Of a stretch of DNA of 64,000 nucleotides, positions 13,801-24,995 are shown piece by piece (the stretch's first letter is position 1; the number at the start of each line of letters is the position of its first letter). A program made the position numbers and the translations under genes. The DNA is from Combretum micranthum. Lineage: Eukaryota > Streptophyta > Magnoliopsida > Myrtales > Combretaceae. Location: assembly GCA_024138025.1 (NCBI GenBank), contig JAMXBD010000694.1:186001-250000 (forward strand). The letters run 5' to 3'. The notes under the pieces are model-generated. The model made no database searches and had not been told where the DNA came from. It saw only the letters and a program-made list of their open reading frames with translations.

Positions 13801-15636
13801 ATAGCTTCATTAAGGTATCCCGGTCAAGCATTGGGAGCCTTAGCTTCATCAAGGCAACCTGATCAAATATTGGGAACCTTAGCTTCATCAAGGCATCTTG
13901 GACTAAGAATAGACTAGTCCCAAAAAAAAAAGAAAAAGAAAAGAAAAGTAATAATAATAAGAGCATCGATAGTAAAAGCAAGTTAGTAAAAGTTAGTGAG
14001 CATTAGGCTCTAAAAATATATAGATATACATATACTTAATAATATATATATATATATATGGAGTTAGATTAGAAACATAAAAAAAAAACAATAATATCAT
14101 TAATAACAATGTATATAGAAGCATAATAACAAGATAATAAAATTGGAACTTTATGTGCAAAAAAAAAAAAAATAAACATTGTTGCTTTTACTACTCATAT
14201 GAGTTTCAAAACAATACCATGGTCATGCTAAGTCACATGACATGGTTAAAAATATTGGTAGGGGTTTACCTTTGAGTGTTTATGTGGTAGGAAGTAGAAG
14301 GTGAATATGCGATTATATGGTTAGTGATATGTGATAGATAGCTTGTGTATAAAGAAGGATTTTTGTGAAGAATCGGTTTAGAGAATTTTGGTAGAGAGAA
14401 ATTTGGAGAGAGGATTTGTGGAAAGATTTGGGAGAGGTTTTATTATATGAAATGAAGGTGTAAAGAATGAAGGAAGATGGGGTATTTATAGAATTTTTTG
14501 GAATGAAAATTAGATGTAATAAAATAATTAAAAAAGAAAATAAATAGAGATGTGAGAGAGAGGGGAGGCGCTAGTTCTAAGGGGAGGAGAGAGGAAGCGA
14601 GTTGATTTTGTTTTTATCTTGTAAGAAAAATAATAATAATAAGATAAGATTTGATACAAGGTGTATTGAAAATGTAAAAGTAAGAAAATAGATATATAGA
14701 TAGTTAGAATAGTAAGAAAAAGTATAGATAGATGAATAGTAGAAAAGTACTATGAATAGTAGACTAGTTAATTAAAATACCGATAGCAGTAAAAATGCGC
14801 ATATAAATGCGATATCTGTAATTTTTAGGTACCAAAAATTTTAAAAATGATATTTTTGGAATCCTTATATTTTTACGAGCCTATTGGTATTGTCAAAATA
14901 TTTTTTTGTCCAATGTACTAGGGTACAGTTTTCGAAAACTGATCCCGTTTTGATCCAAAAGACACTAGAAATTTGCTAATATAATATTTTTAAGCTTCCT
15001 TATATTATTAAAAACTATTATCAACAATTATTTCCATTCTGTTTTTTAAGGTTTAAGAGCGCATAATTGCCAGATCTTAAACACTAGGGTTTGTTGTAAA
15101 CTTTGTTGACTTCAAGGTTCCGGTTTGACTTCCAGCTTGTTGAGTTATTTGTAAGGTCATAAAATTTTGAGGTTTTGTCCGTATTATATTTTTACTTCAA
15201 CATCTATGGTTCATTTCATTTTATTTGTTATTATTTAATATTTTTCAGTTCTCGAGGTCATTTAACTGAGTCTAAAGTTATGGGTTGACTCAGTTTGACT
15301 CTTGGTGGAAATTGAAAATTTTGATTCTAAAGTTCACTAAAAGATTTAAAGTTTGAGTATTTTTTTTATCGAGCGTTTATTTGAATATGTCATCTTGATT
15401 TGCGTGTTAGGAATCAGATAGACGATTTGATTGGCGTACAGATGTTGAATCAATCGATTATTGGATTTCTATTTTGTTTTGACGTTTTTTCTTTTTTGTC
15501 CAGGTTAAAAATTTCCGTATTTTACCTTATTTAAAATTTGGTTTTAACTTAGGTCGATTTTCAAAGTTTCGATTTTTTGTGTTCAACATTTATGATTATT
15601 TTCTAAGAATTGAAAAAAAAAACTGAGGGGTTTACA
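10865..15636 (+). mobile_element. Long solo LTR, 4.8 kb
   Basis: It starts TGTCACACCC and ends GGGGTTTACA. The flanks are GTAGT (10860-10864) and GTAGC (15637-15641), a 5-bp duplication with one mismatch. It is related to 36738-41766: both share CCTAAACGTG near the start, TAGCTTAGTGAG about 450 bp in, and GGCCATAACTTG followed by TTTTAACTCGGAAT further on. It has no second LTR copy and no coding domain. It contains a 3 x 39-bp tandem repeat at 13786-13902 and an AT microsatellite at about 12551-12574. Confidence 0.8.
13786..13902. repeat. Three tandem 39-bp units
   Basis: Units start at 13786, 13825 and 13864, each opening CAARYATTGGGARCC and sharing TTAGCTTCATCAAGGC or a close variant. The 39-bp period is a multiple of three, so the minus-strand frame at 13670-13981 reads as a 13-residue repeat (LMKLRFPIFD-like). 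I regard that frame as a by-product of the repeat. Confidence 0.9.
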
Positions 15637-15641
15637 GTAGC

Positions 15642-15981
15642 ATAAAATGCATACAAAATTCTATACATGGCCTGCATGTGAGTTGGTTATTAGAGGCAGA
15701 CATGTTGTTGGCTCACCAAATGACATGCTTAGAAGAATTTTTATTGTAGATGACAAACATGGTATCTTATGGTCAAAGGTACTTGGACTTGATGCTATAT
15801 TGCGATGGGAGTTGTCATTTCAGAGAGAATTTGTGGAACAAGCCTTAGAGGCTACTCATGAACCAAGTGTGGTTTGGAATTTTTACTTAATAATGTTTGA
15901 AGTCTGCAGGTTTGTCTTTGATCTAGTTGGATTTATTTCCCATAAAAATTTGAGGAAAAATCTTTGATAAGCTTGGGAAGA
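15642..15981 (+). pseudogene. Interior 3' part of the gag-only element, unrecognised frame
   Basis: A 106-residue frame (15647-15967) directly follows the solo LTR and was presumably continuous with sequence before 10865. It contains VIRGRHVVGSPND and IFIVDDKHGI. I recognise no domain. It ends just before the polypurine-like GGGAAGA and the right LTR. Confidence 0.4.
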
Positions 15982-16836
15982 TGATGAGCATCAAATTACA
16001 ATTGATCAAGATTTGAAGACAAATCTTCTATAGACCTGATGAGATGATGGGAATCAGGTCAATCAGGTTACAAGATTGATCACTAGAGGCCGAGCTTGAG
16101 GATTACATAATCTTACCATGTGAGTTCTGTCAGACTATTTGGAGTCAGAAGAAGATAATTTGGTTGATGTTCCATCCATATATTATAACTTCAATGAACT
16201 ACACCTGTCGGTGCTTCAGAAGGACGAGCAGATGAAGACTGGAGTGTTATGGCATGTAGGCTACCACTCAAGCCACCATCTTTGAATTAAAGGCCACCAT
16301 CTTTGAAATATAGGCCACTATCTTTAAATTATAGGCTTCCATCTTACTTTTTAGGCCAACAGCTTATGTACTTGGCCGAACAATCCCTTATTATTTTCAT
16401 TAGTTTTTAATAGTTTTTGCTTTGTTTAAGGGTTTTACTATAAATTCCCTTTATGTAATAGAGTCTTAACTTTTTGGATGTTATTGAAACCCTAGTGAGA
16501 ATTTTCTCTTATCAATCAATTGTTTAATTATGGCCAGATCTCGTTCTTATCGATCCTTGCGATCGTGGCGAACAACCTATTCTTATAAATCTATTTACAG
16601 ATTGTGGCGAACAAATCATGATTCCTATTTCGTGAGTCATATGGACCTATGGTTAGCGTATTTTGAGTTGTTCGTATGTCATATCCTTATCAACGTAGAT
16701 CATATCCATTTTATTTCCTTTCAATCAAAATACAAAAACCCATAAAACACCATTTTTATTTTGTTTAAGCTTTTGAAATTGAGATCCACTGCGTGCCCAA
16801 TTTGAGATCTTTGTGCCTTGCGTTTTAGGCACATCA
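15982..16836 (+). repeat. 3' LTR of the gag-only element
   Basis: This is the partner of 8796-9660, with the same TGATGAGCATC start and CACATCA end. A gap at 16511 removes about 14 bp (TATTGTCTC region) that is present in the left copy. Confidence 0.85.
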
Positions 16837-16841
16837 CTACC

Positions 16842-17360
16842 TATTGCAAAACCAAATAAAAAACATAGACTGCATCATCGATTTCATGGCGAGAAATAAG
16901 GTATGTCATCTTACCAAGCTGATCAACCACCACCATAAGCGAATCATGTCCTCTTTCAGTTCTAGGAAAGCATAGAACAAAATTCATGCTCAAATCTACC
17001 CATGCTCTGGTAGGAATAGGTAATGGCATATACAAGCCCTGCTGTTTACTTCTACTCTTAGCTCTCTTACAAGTAAAACATTCTTCAATAACTCTATAAA
17101 TGTCCCTAGCCATGATAGGCCAATAAAAGTGCAATTTCAATGCCTAAAGAGTACGATGGTTGCCAAAATGCCTAAAAAGTCCACCACCATGTGCTTCCCT
17201 AACAAGAATCTCTCACATAGAACCATGTGGAATGCATAAATTTCCCTATTGAACAAATAAACATCAGCCATATGATAACCATCCACCGATCTCCCTTCAT
17301 TACAAGCTGTTATGATAGGTGCAAACATTCAATCCTCATAATATTTCCCCACAATATGCT
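16842..17360 (-). pseudogene. Outer gypsy integrase, zinc-binding and core start
   Basis: The frame 16841-17140 reads ...HFYWPIMARDIYR..ECFTCKRAKS..., the CxxC half of the HHCC zinc finger, then WVDLSMNFVLCFPRT with the first catalytic aspartate region, then DSLMVVVDQLGKMT. The upstream frame 17137-17328 carries the preceding part, shifted. This is the standard gypsy integrase order. The Athila-type element (17361-26665) cut it from the RNase H upstream, and the gag-only element at 8796-16836 cut it from its C-terminus. Confidence 0.85.
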
Positions 17361-18991
17361 TGTTGATGAATGTTAATATTCGTTAGGTTTTAAAAACATT
17401 TAAGAACATGAAGTTGAAGTTTTCAAAAATTTGTAAAGCTAATAAGTTTTGTTCAACTTTAGAAGCAACTAATAGGCAAGTGCATCAATCAAAGTAGCTT
17501 AGAAAATTTCAGGTTATATTTCAAGGGATTTTTGGCATCTTCCATACTCACTTTTCATCTATTATCTAACCAAAGAAAATTCAGTAGAATATAATAAAAA
17601 TAGAAGTTATACTAGGGTTAATGAATATATGCAAGTTTTTAGGGTAAATTGTAAGATAAGATTGTTAATGCAAGAAAACGCCTTAAGTTTAATCGAGTCC
17701 TTATCATATGATTTCTCAACAAACTCATAGAGTTGTTCATTGGTATATTTGCACTGTTGGATTCATTAAAGTAAGTTAAAGCCTCTTTCAAGGTCAGTAA
17801 CTCTAGATCCAGACCAAACCACCGAAATCTCTTTACAAGCTATCAACAATCTAAATTTGTATAAAGTTTAAGAATCCTTTGTTTTAAAACCAACCAAATG
17901 AATTTTTAAAACAAGCAATAAAAATTTTCACCATCCCTTTCTCAAGGTGATTATGAGTAACTCCATTAGTAGCCCCAAATTTATTCAAAATAATGATCTC
18001 TCAATTATTCAATTGAAATCATATGAATCTAAAAGGTGCACCACCCATTTAGACTTATGAATTTAAGTTTTAGCTAATTATTACAAATACTAAATATTTG
18101 TTAAAACACTTTGAAATCACATGAATAAGGTCTTGGATTCGTAAACCCTAAGTTAAATGATTATTTTTCCATAGATGCAAACATTAAGCACAAATTCTGA
18201 AGAAATAATATGGAATTAAAGATGAAATAACAAATTAAGCACAGAGTCTAGCAAAAAAAACGTGAAGTTTACAATGAATTTAACCAAAAAACTTTGAGAT
18301 TTCTTAGCAAGAACAAACAATTCTTTTCCTAAAAAATTCTTTCGCTACACTATGTTAGAAACTCTATATCCTCTATTCCCCCTAATCACATGCCTGTGCA
18401 AGTCATTTATAGGACCAAACATAGAAATCATGATAATTTTATTCACTGATGTGGTAGATTCTTTATTATAGATTCGCTCTTTATTTTCACACTGGTGGAT
18501 GCCAGATCATAGGGTCACTTTTTGCGGGTTAAGGCTGAGGGCTCAATTGTTGCTTAGATGTTAGGGCTCACTAAGCTATGGCTTTTCTTCACAAAGGTTT
18601 AATTTCTATCAAAAGTTATCTATAGGCATCATCAAGTTCATCGAGGGCTCGAATGTTGGGCTTGATAAGACTTATTCATTAAAGTGTGAAGTGCATATGT
18701 CTGATAACTGGTCGCATATAGAGTCGAGGGCTCGACTGTCATTTGTCTTATTTTGCTTTGCTATTTTCCCTTGATGAGTCTTTTCCAGACCTCGAGAAAG
18801 TTCTGCTCTATTTATTTGTTATTGTTTTGCCTCATATAGTTCAAATCATTTTAATCCTTGACCTTTCAATCTGAAAGCTGAAAAACAACAATTAAGCCAT
18901 AAAAGCATAGCTTTCATAGGAATTTATCATTAAAATGTATCAAATCAAGCTTAAATTCCTATTAATAGGATAGAGTAAGATAGACTTATCA
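17361..18991 (-). repeat. 3' LTR of the Athila-type element
   Basis: It aligns along its whole length with 24996-26665. On the minus strand the bases just before it (18992-19010) read GTGGTGGGATT, a plausible polypurine tract. Confidence 0.85.
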
Positions 18992-20399
18992 AATCCCACC
19001 ACATTTAAGTCTTTGCTTGTCCTCAAGCAATCATCAATTCAACTTAAGTAAGCAAGACTTTTTAAATAGGAAAATAAATCATAAATGGAAATTTGACCAG
19101 ATTCAATCTTTAATCACCTTAGCACTTTAAATAGTCAATCATGCTCACTAACTATGTAAAGTTACTTCTTCTAAAATCACAGAACTTATCTAAGTAGATC
19201 AGCTTTTACCCTAGTTGTTTAATTAAGAATTCTAAAGCAAAAATTACTCAAAAGATCAAACAAAGTAAGAGGAACTCAATCAACTTCATCCCCTTATATA
19301 TATAGGTATGCAGTTTCTTAATCATCTCTCTAAGCATCATAATAAAAAGTAAAGGCATATTCATCGGTTTTTCCCCATAGTTTCTTTTCTTATTTATGCT
19401 TTACATTTCATTTTTATTATTTATTTATTCAAAGCTATAGAAGGGAAGGTTTTTACGTTCTTTATACATTTTCCTCTAGAGGTTTTTGCTCCTATTTTTC
19501 GCTTTTTTTTTTGTTTATTTAAAATTGAAAGAGGGGTCAAGAAATTGCTCTTTGAGGATCAACTCTAGCCATTTCAATCTAAGCGCATGGTCATTTTCTT
19601 TTTTAATTTTTTTTTGTTTTGATTAGATTGAGCATAAGGAAAAATAATCAAGTTGTGATCATCATTTGAACCCCCATTAGATATTACAGAGCTCTTAAAA
19701 TGACTAAATTGAAAAACATACAAATCATTTAAGATTTTACAAGTTAATTGAGTAACCTTATAAGGACATTGAATTAAGTATAGCTCTAAATTTCAAGATT
19801 ATAAAGTGATTTACATGAATATTTGTAAAGTGATTTACACATAGTAAAGTTAACCAATCATATGATGATGTTCATTAATTGCTCTATTAAGTTAATGATG
19901 ATTTTGTTTCAAATGTTTGAAAAATTTTGGTTAAATTTTTTCAATTTTGTTAGTTCCCTATAATTTGTGTGAGAAAAATGATCAATTAAAGTGTAGTTAC
20001 TCTACCTTTTTATTTCAACCCAATCTTCTTAAGTTTCCTTGGTCCACACTTAATGTGAACATTGTCGTCAATGTTTTAAAAACTAATAAAAAAAACAAGG
20101 GATAATCAATAGACAAGAGTAAAGCAAGATTCTGAATTAGAAGTTTTGGGAAAACTTCTCTATATGGTTAAAGGTTGAGTTTTGGGCAAAATTGATAGGT
20201 GGATTCAAGATTTTACTGGAATTTTTGTGTACAACTTCTTTTTCCAATTGCTCTCAAAACTGAGATCAAAGAATCTGCTCTTATCCTAGAAACTTATTTA
20301 TTCACAAAAGAACAAGTTAGAGAAAAAGAGTTAGAAATGGGTTACCTCCCATTAAGCACTTGTATAGTGTCTTTAACTCGACAAAACTTCCTCTAGATG
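18992..20399 (-). other. Athila-type element, non-coding stretch between integrase and 3' LTR
   Basis: About 1.4 kb with no recognisable domain on either strand. Athila elements often carry an env-like frame or spacer here, but I can support neither. The plus-strand frame at 20199-20396 has no recognisable domain. Confidence 0.5.
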
Positions 20400-21760
20400 C
20401 TCAATGAGTATGCACCAAGTGCAACTCTCCATGTTTCCAAGATCTTGTGATAGTCCTCAATATAATTTGAGTCTTTGCTCATTAAGCTTAAAATTTTCAT
20501 TTTCGAATTTCTCGACTTCTATAGCACTGAGGGGAAAACCTTTTTAACCTTATATGGTCCTCACCATCTTGATTTTAATTTGCTTAGGAAGACCTTCAAC
20601 AGAGTTGAACAACAAAACTAAGTCTCCTTCCTTGAGTTCATGTGGGAGCTTGATTTTCACATCATGCCACTTCTCAACCTTTTCTTTGTACAATTTGTTG
20701 TTTTTGTAGGCTCCAAACATAATTCATCTAGCTCGTTCATCTGAGTGAACCTATGTTTACCAATAACTACAAGGTCATGATTCAATAATTAGATAGCCTA
20801 GTATGCCTTATGTTCTATTTCCACCAGTAAGTGGCATGCCTTCCCATATGCCAGTCTGTAAGGAGTTGTTCCCAAAGGTGTTTTGAAAGTGGTTCTATAG
20901 GCCTACAGTGCATCATCCAACTTCTTTGCCCAATCTTTTCTATTGGATGCAACTTTTTTTTAAGAGTCTTTTGAGTTCTCTATTAAAGACCTTAGCCTGC
21001 CCTTGGTAGTGGATAATAGGGGGTTAATACCCCATGGTGCACTCCATATTATTTTAAAACTTTTTCAATTTGTGCATTACAAAAATGAGTACCCCTATCA
21101 CTGATTAAAGCTTGTGACCTCTAAATCTTGAAAACAATTTTCTTTTTTAAATATTGAGACAATTCTAGCAACATTAGTAGGCAAAGCTTGAGCTTCCGCC
21201 CATTTTTGAAACGTATTCTACTGCTACTAAATTATATTTGTCGATAAAAGAAGTGGGAAATGATCTCATAAAGTCAATACCTCAAATATCAAAGATTTCA
21301 CATTCTAAAATAAATTTTTGGGGCATTTCATCCCTTTTTGAAATATTTCCTTTGCTTTGACAACTGTTACAGTTTGCAACCATTGATTTAGCATCTCTAA
21401 AAATTGAGGGTCAATAGAACCCTACTTTCAAAACTTTGTGAGTTGTCTTATTTGCACTATAATGACCACTTGTTGTTCCATTATGACAGTGATACAAAAT
21501 TTTTTGGCCTTCCTCATGTGAAACACATCATCTAATTATTTGGTCAGAGTAAATTAGAAAAGAAATGGATCTTCCCAAAAATAATACTTTAAATCTGAAA
21601 AGAATTTCTTCCTTTGATTATAGTTAATTTCAGTGAGGAGCTCCTTATCGACCAAATAATTAGCTATATCTACAAACCAAGGCTCAAGTTCATTATCTAT
21701 AGTGCAAATAGAATAAAGACTTTCCTCAAGGAAGGCATCATCAATCTCCTCATCTATCAC
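20400..21760 (-). pseudogene. Athila-type integrase (broken)
   Basis: The N-terminal part is the frame 21554-21760: an acidic stretch, then PWFVDIANYLV, and QRKKFFSDLKYYFW before DPFLF. In Athila this precedes the zinc finger. The downstream core is spread over several frames with stops. Near 20530-20560 the minus strand gives GPYKVKKVFP, the usual C-terminal motif of this integrase. The core catalytic residues cannot be followed in one frame. Confidence 0.7.
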
Positions 21761-21829
21761 TTGATCTAAATATAGGTTAAGTGTAGATAAATGATCAGTA
21801 GCTACATTCTCACAACCCTTCTTATCCTT

Positions 21830-23060
21830 TATTTCTAAGTCAAACTCTTAAGAGTAATAAAATCTACCAAGCAAATACTTTAAAGCAGAATGATTAGTAT
21901 AAACAATGACTTTAGAAAGAATAAGATATGACCTGAATTTGTTAAAAGCAAAGATGACGGCTTACAATTGCTTTTCAGTCGTGGTGTAATTTGCTTGTGT
22001 AGCTATCAAAATTATGCTAGCATAATGAATGGGTTGGAAGTGGCGATTTCTTCATTAGCCTAGAACAGTTACAGCTAAATTGTTGGCATCACACATGAGC
22101 TTGAAGGGTAAACTCCAATCAGATGCAACCATAATTGAAGCTTATGTAAGTTTATCCTTTAACAAATTGAAAGCAACTAGACTGCCTTCATCCAATTGAA
22201 ACGGTGCATCTTTCTATAGAAGTTTAGTTAATGGTTGATCTATCTTTGAGAAATCCTTTATGAATCTACTATGGAAACCTTCATGAACTATAAAACTTCC
22301 GATCGCTTTAACTGTTATAGGTGGTGGGAGTTTTGCAATGTCATCATTCTTTGCTACATCCACCTCTATTCCTTTCTTAGAAATTTTGTGAACAAGAATT
22401 ATATCTTCTTGGACCATAAAGTGGCACTTTTCCTAACTTAAGATCAAGTTTGTATCCTCACATCTTTGAAGAAATTTGTCAAATTTTGGAGACATTTATC
22501 ATAAGAATCCCTAAAGATAGAGAAGTCATCCATAAACACCTCCTTGATATCCTCAATGTACTCATCAAAAATTACCATCATGCATCTTTGAAAAGTTCTG
22601 GGGGCATTGCAGAGGCCAAATGGCATTCTCCTATAGGCAAAAGTTCCATAAGGGCATGTGAAAGTTGTCTTTCTTTGTCCTCATGAGCTATAGGGGTCTG
22701 AAAATAGCCAGACATTCCATCAAGGAAGTAATAATAATTATGGCCAAACAACCTCTTGAGCATTTGATCAATAAAAGGAAATAGAAATGATCTTTGCTAG
22801 TGGCATCGTTAAGTTTTTAATAACCTACACAAACTCACCATCCAGTAACAATGCACATGAAATCAGCTCTCATTCCTTTTATTGAGGACAATAGTCATCC
22901 CGCCCTTCTTTGGTATTACCTGAGTTAGACTCACCCAAGTACTATAAAAAATTGGGTAGATAATTTCAGCATCTATCAACTTCACCACCTCCTTCTTCAC
23001 AACTTCTTTAATGTTGAGGTTCAATCATCTCTGTGAGTGCATGATTGGTTTAAAATCATC
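21830..23060 (-). pseudogene. Athila-type reverse transcriptase and RNase H (broken)
   Basis: In minus-strand order: VVKKEVVKL and VIPKKGGMT (about 22990-22890), YYFLDGMSGY and PIAHEDKE (22763-22670), MPFGLCNAPRTFQRCMM (22626-22575), VFMDDFSIF with the catalytic FMDD near 22518-22538, then HKISKKGIEVD and SRFIKDFSKI (22414-22230), which lead into the RNase H region. The pieces lie in at least three frames, so several indels separate them. The FMDD residues themselves are present. Confidence 0.85.
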
Positions 23061-23517
23061 TTCCATTAAAATTTTATGGGTGCAATACAAGGGGTTTATA
23101 CCCTCTCAGCAAATTTCCTAGCTATTGTCCGCTTGTGTTCCTTCAATACTTTCAACAACTTTTCCTTCTATATACCATCAAGTTTTGAAGATACAATGAC
23201 ATGTAACTTAAAATTTTCCTCAAGGGAAGCATGTTCCAAATCGTCAGGTAATTCTTTTAGCTCTAAATTAGGTGTCTTTTTAATAGAAGGCTTCAATCTC
23301 ACAACATCATCTCTATTCATTTCCTCCTTCTCATCTTTAACACCTCTTTATTTGCTTCTATATGCAGAATCGTTTGTCTCCTCAGTTGAGTCTGATTTTT
23401 CAATACTTCCTTTTCTGAAACATAATTCCAAAGTGTCTCCACAAGTCATGTCTCTCATTTTGCTTTTGAATCTAGGGATTCTATAGCATAACAATCAACA
23501 TCATCATTATTCTTTCC

Positions 23518-24060
23518 CTATTTGGCAATCATGGACAGTTTAATAATCATTTCATAATCTCCTACTCTTAGTGCTAATTTCCCACCCGTCACATCTATAA
23601 TTGTTCCAACAATTGCTAAGAAAGGTCTCCCTAAAATAAGGGGAACTTCCACACCCTCATCCATGTCTAAAATAACAAAATCAACTGGGAATATCAAATC
23701 ATTCACTTTCACCAACACATCTTTGATAATTACTCTATGGTATCTAGTGGATCTATCAGCCAATTGTAAACTCATTCTAGTAGCCTTCGGTTTACCCAAA
23801 CCTAGCTTCTTAAACATGCTATAAGGCATTAAATTTATGCTTGCGCTAAATATGATAAAGCTCTTTCAATAGGTAAGTTTCCTATCAGACAAAGTATAGT
23901 GAAACTACCTTGATCCTTCCTTTTCCTAGGGAGTTGATTAAGGAGAATAGCAAAACATTCTTTTCCTAAAGTAATCATGGATATCTCTTCAACCTTCCTC
24001 TTGTTCGAGAGCAACTTTTTCAAAATTTTGCATAGTTTGGCATCTAAAGGAGAGCATCCA
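23518..24060 (-). pseudogene. Athila-type aspartic protease (broken)
   Basis: The frames 23518-23829 and 23835-24023 hold the gag C-terminus and retropepsin: LLSNKRKVEE, LIGNLPIERALS, then LGLGKPKATRMSLQLADRS, FPVDFVILDMDEG and VPLILGRPFLA. At the expected catalytic position (about 23850) the aspartate of the D-L-G-A-S motif is replaced by tyrosine. A one-base shift follows immediately, so the catalytic residue is lost and the frame is broken at the same point. Confidence 0.85.
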
Positions 24061-24965
24061 CTAAAGACAAGTTGATCTATAATTGTTAGAATAGCTTAAG
24101 GAATTTATTCAACTAGTCCTTGTCTCCTCTTCTTCTAGCCCTAGCTAGATAGGGTAATGGTGGCTTATAAGGTCTGATAAGGGGTGTCTCCCTCCTTTCT
24201 TCTCCCTCCTTCTCCTCAGTCATTTTGTTCTGTTTCTTTTTGTCAACTTCCTTTTGCTTTTCGACTTGATTTTCCTCCTCAGAAATTTCTTTTTCACTTT
24301 CTCTTTCTCTTTGATTCTTTGTTATTTTTCTTGCTCACTTTTATTTTTTCCTTCTTCTTCCTTCCTCTACAATTCTCTCTCCCACTCCTCAACGTGATTG
24401 CATGTGCTCCCTCTCGAATTCTCGCTCTAAGCATATCTATTACACTATTTATTTGTATCTCTAAGTTCTTAAGCGAGTTTGCATGACTCTACATCACTAG
24501 TTCGATCTGTTAGTAGTGGTGTTCAGAGCTTTTGATGAAGGACAAGAATAATTCCTCTATGCAAGAGTTTTGCTGATAAATATATGTAAGAAAGAGTCCT
24601 TGCTACATGCTCTGATATGGACGTTATGGACTCTACTGCTACTGATGTCTCTAGTATGCTTCAGGATGAGTTGCCATAAAGTTATGACCAATATTTTCAA
24701 GAGCATTGTGGTAAGGGGTTCGCAAGATGAAAAGGATCTCCCTCTAGTATGTTGTTCTCTTGACAACTTCTCAATTTGCTAAGCTATTTGATGGACTTCT
24801 TGTTCCATTTTAGCTAAAATAAATAAAAACTAAAATAAAAGTGCAGATCACAGAGAAATGGGAAAAACTAAACTAGCTAAAAGATCATATGCAAAAGCAA
24901 CTAGAATAGTAGAGTCAAAGTTTTCAAGTAATGCCCTATTGACCTTCATTTTCATGAATTCAACA
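24061..24965 (-). pseudogene. Athila-type gag remnant
   Basis: The region contains a highly charged Lys/Glu/Arg-rich stretch (about 24180-24360 read on the minus strand) and then a PLPYLARA-like motif near 24130, as seen near the gag C-terminus of this group. Only about 0.9 kb lies between the primer site and the protease, shorter than a full gag of this lineage, which suggests an internal deletion. Confidence 0.55.
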
Positions 24966-24968
24966 CCG

Positions 24969-24989
24969 ATCCTCTACAACGGCACTAGA
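24969..24989 (-). other. Degenerate primer-binding site, Asp-tRNA type
   Basis: The minus strand reads CTAGTGCCGTTGTAGAGGAT six bases after the LTR end. It resembles the Asp-tRNA primer site typical of Athila and related gypsy elements, with several changes. It sets the orientation of the element as minus. Confidence 0.65.
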
Positions 24990-24995
24990 AAAACT

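Larger units (their letters stand above)
8796..16836 (+). mobile_element. Gag-only (TR-GAG-like) LTR retrotransposon
   Basis: Two LTRs of 865 and 855 bp (8796-9660, 15982-16836) both start TGATGAGCATC and end ACATCA. The flanks are CTAGC (8791-8795) and CTACC (16837-16841), a 5-bp duplication with one mismatch. A perfect primer site follows the left LTR, and a purine-rich GGGAAGA precedes the right LTR. With the nested solo LTR (10865-15636) removed, the interior is only about 1.5 kb and encodes gag-like sequence with no protease, reverse transcriptase or integrase. It would need enzymes from another element to move. It sits in the integrase region of the outer gypsy element. Confidence 0.85.

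Noticed and set aside
13670..13981. 103-residue Leu-rich minus-strand frame
   Set aside because: It is produced by the 39-bp tandem repeat (a multiple of three) and flanking TAA/TTC-rich sequence inside a solo LTR.
23076..23486. 136-residue plus-strand frame
   Set aside because: It lies antisense to the Athila-type pol between RT and protease; no domain was recognised. The same applies to 22450-22686 and 24184-24486.
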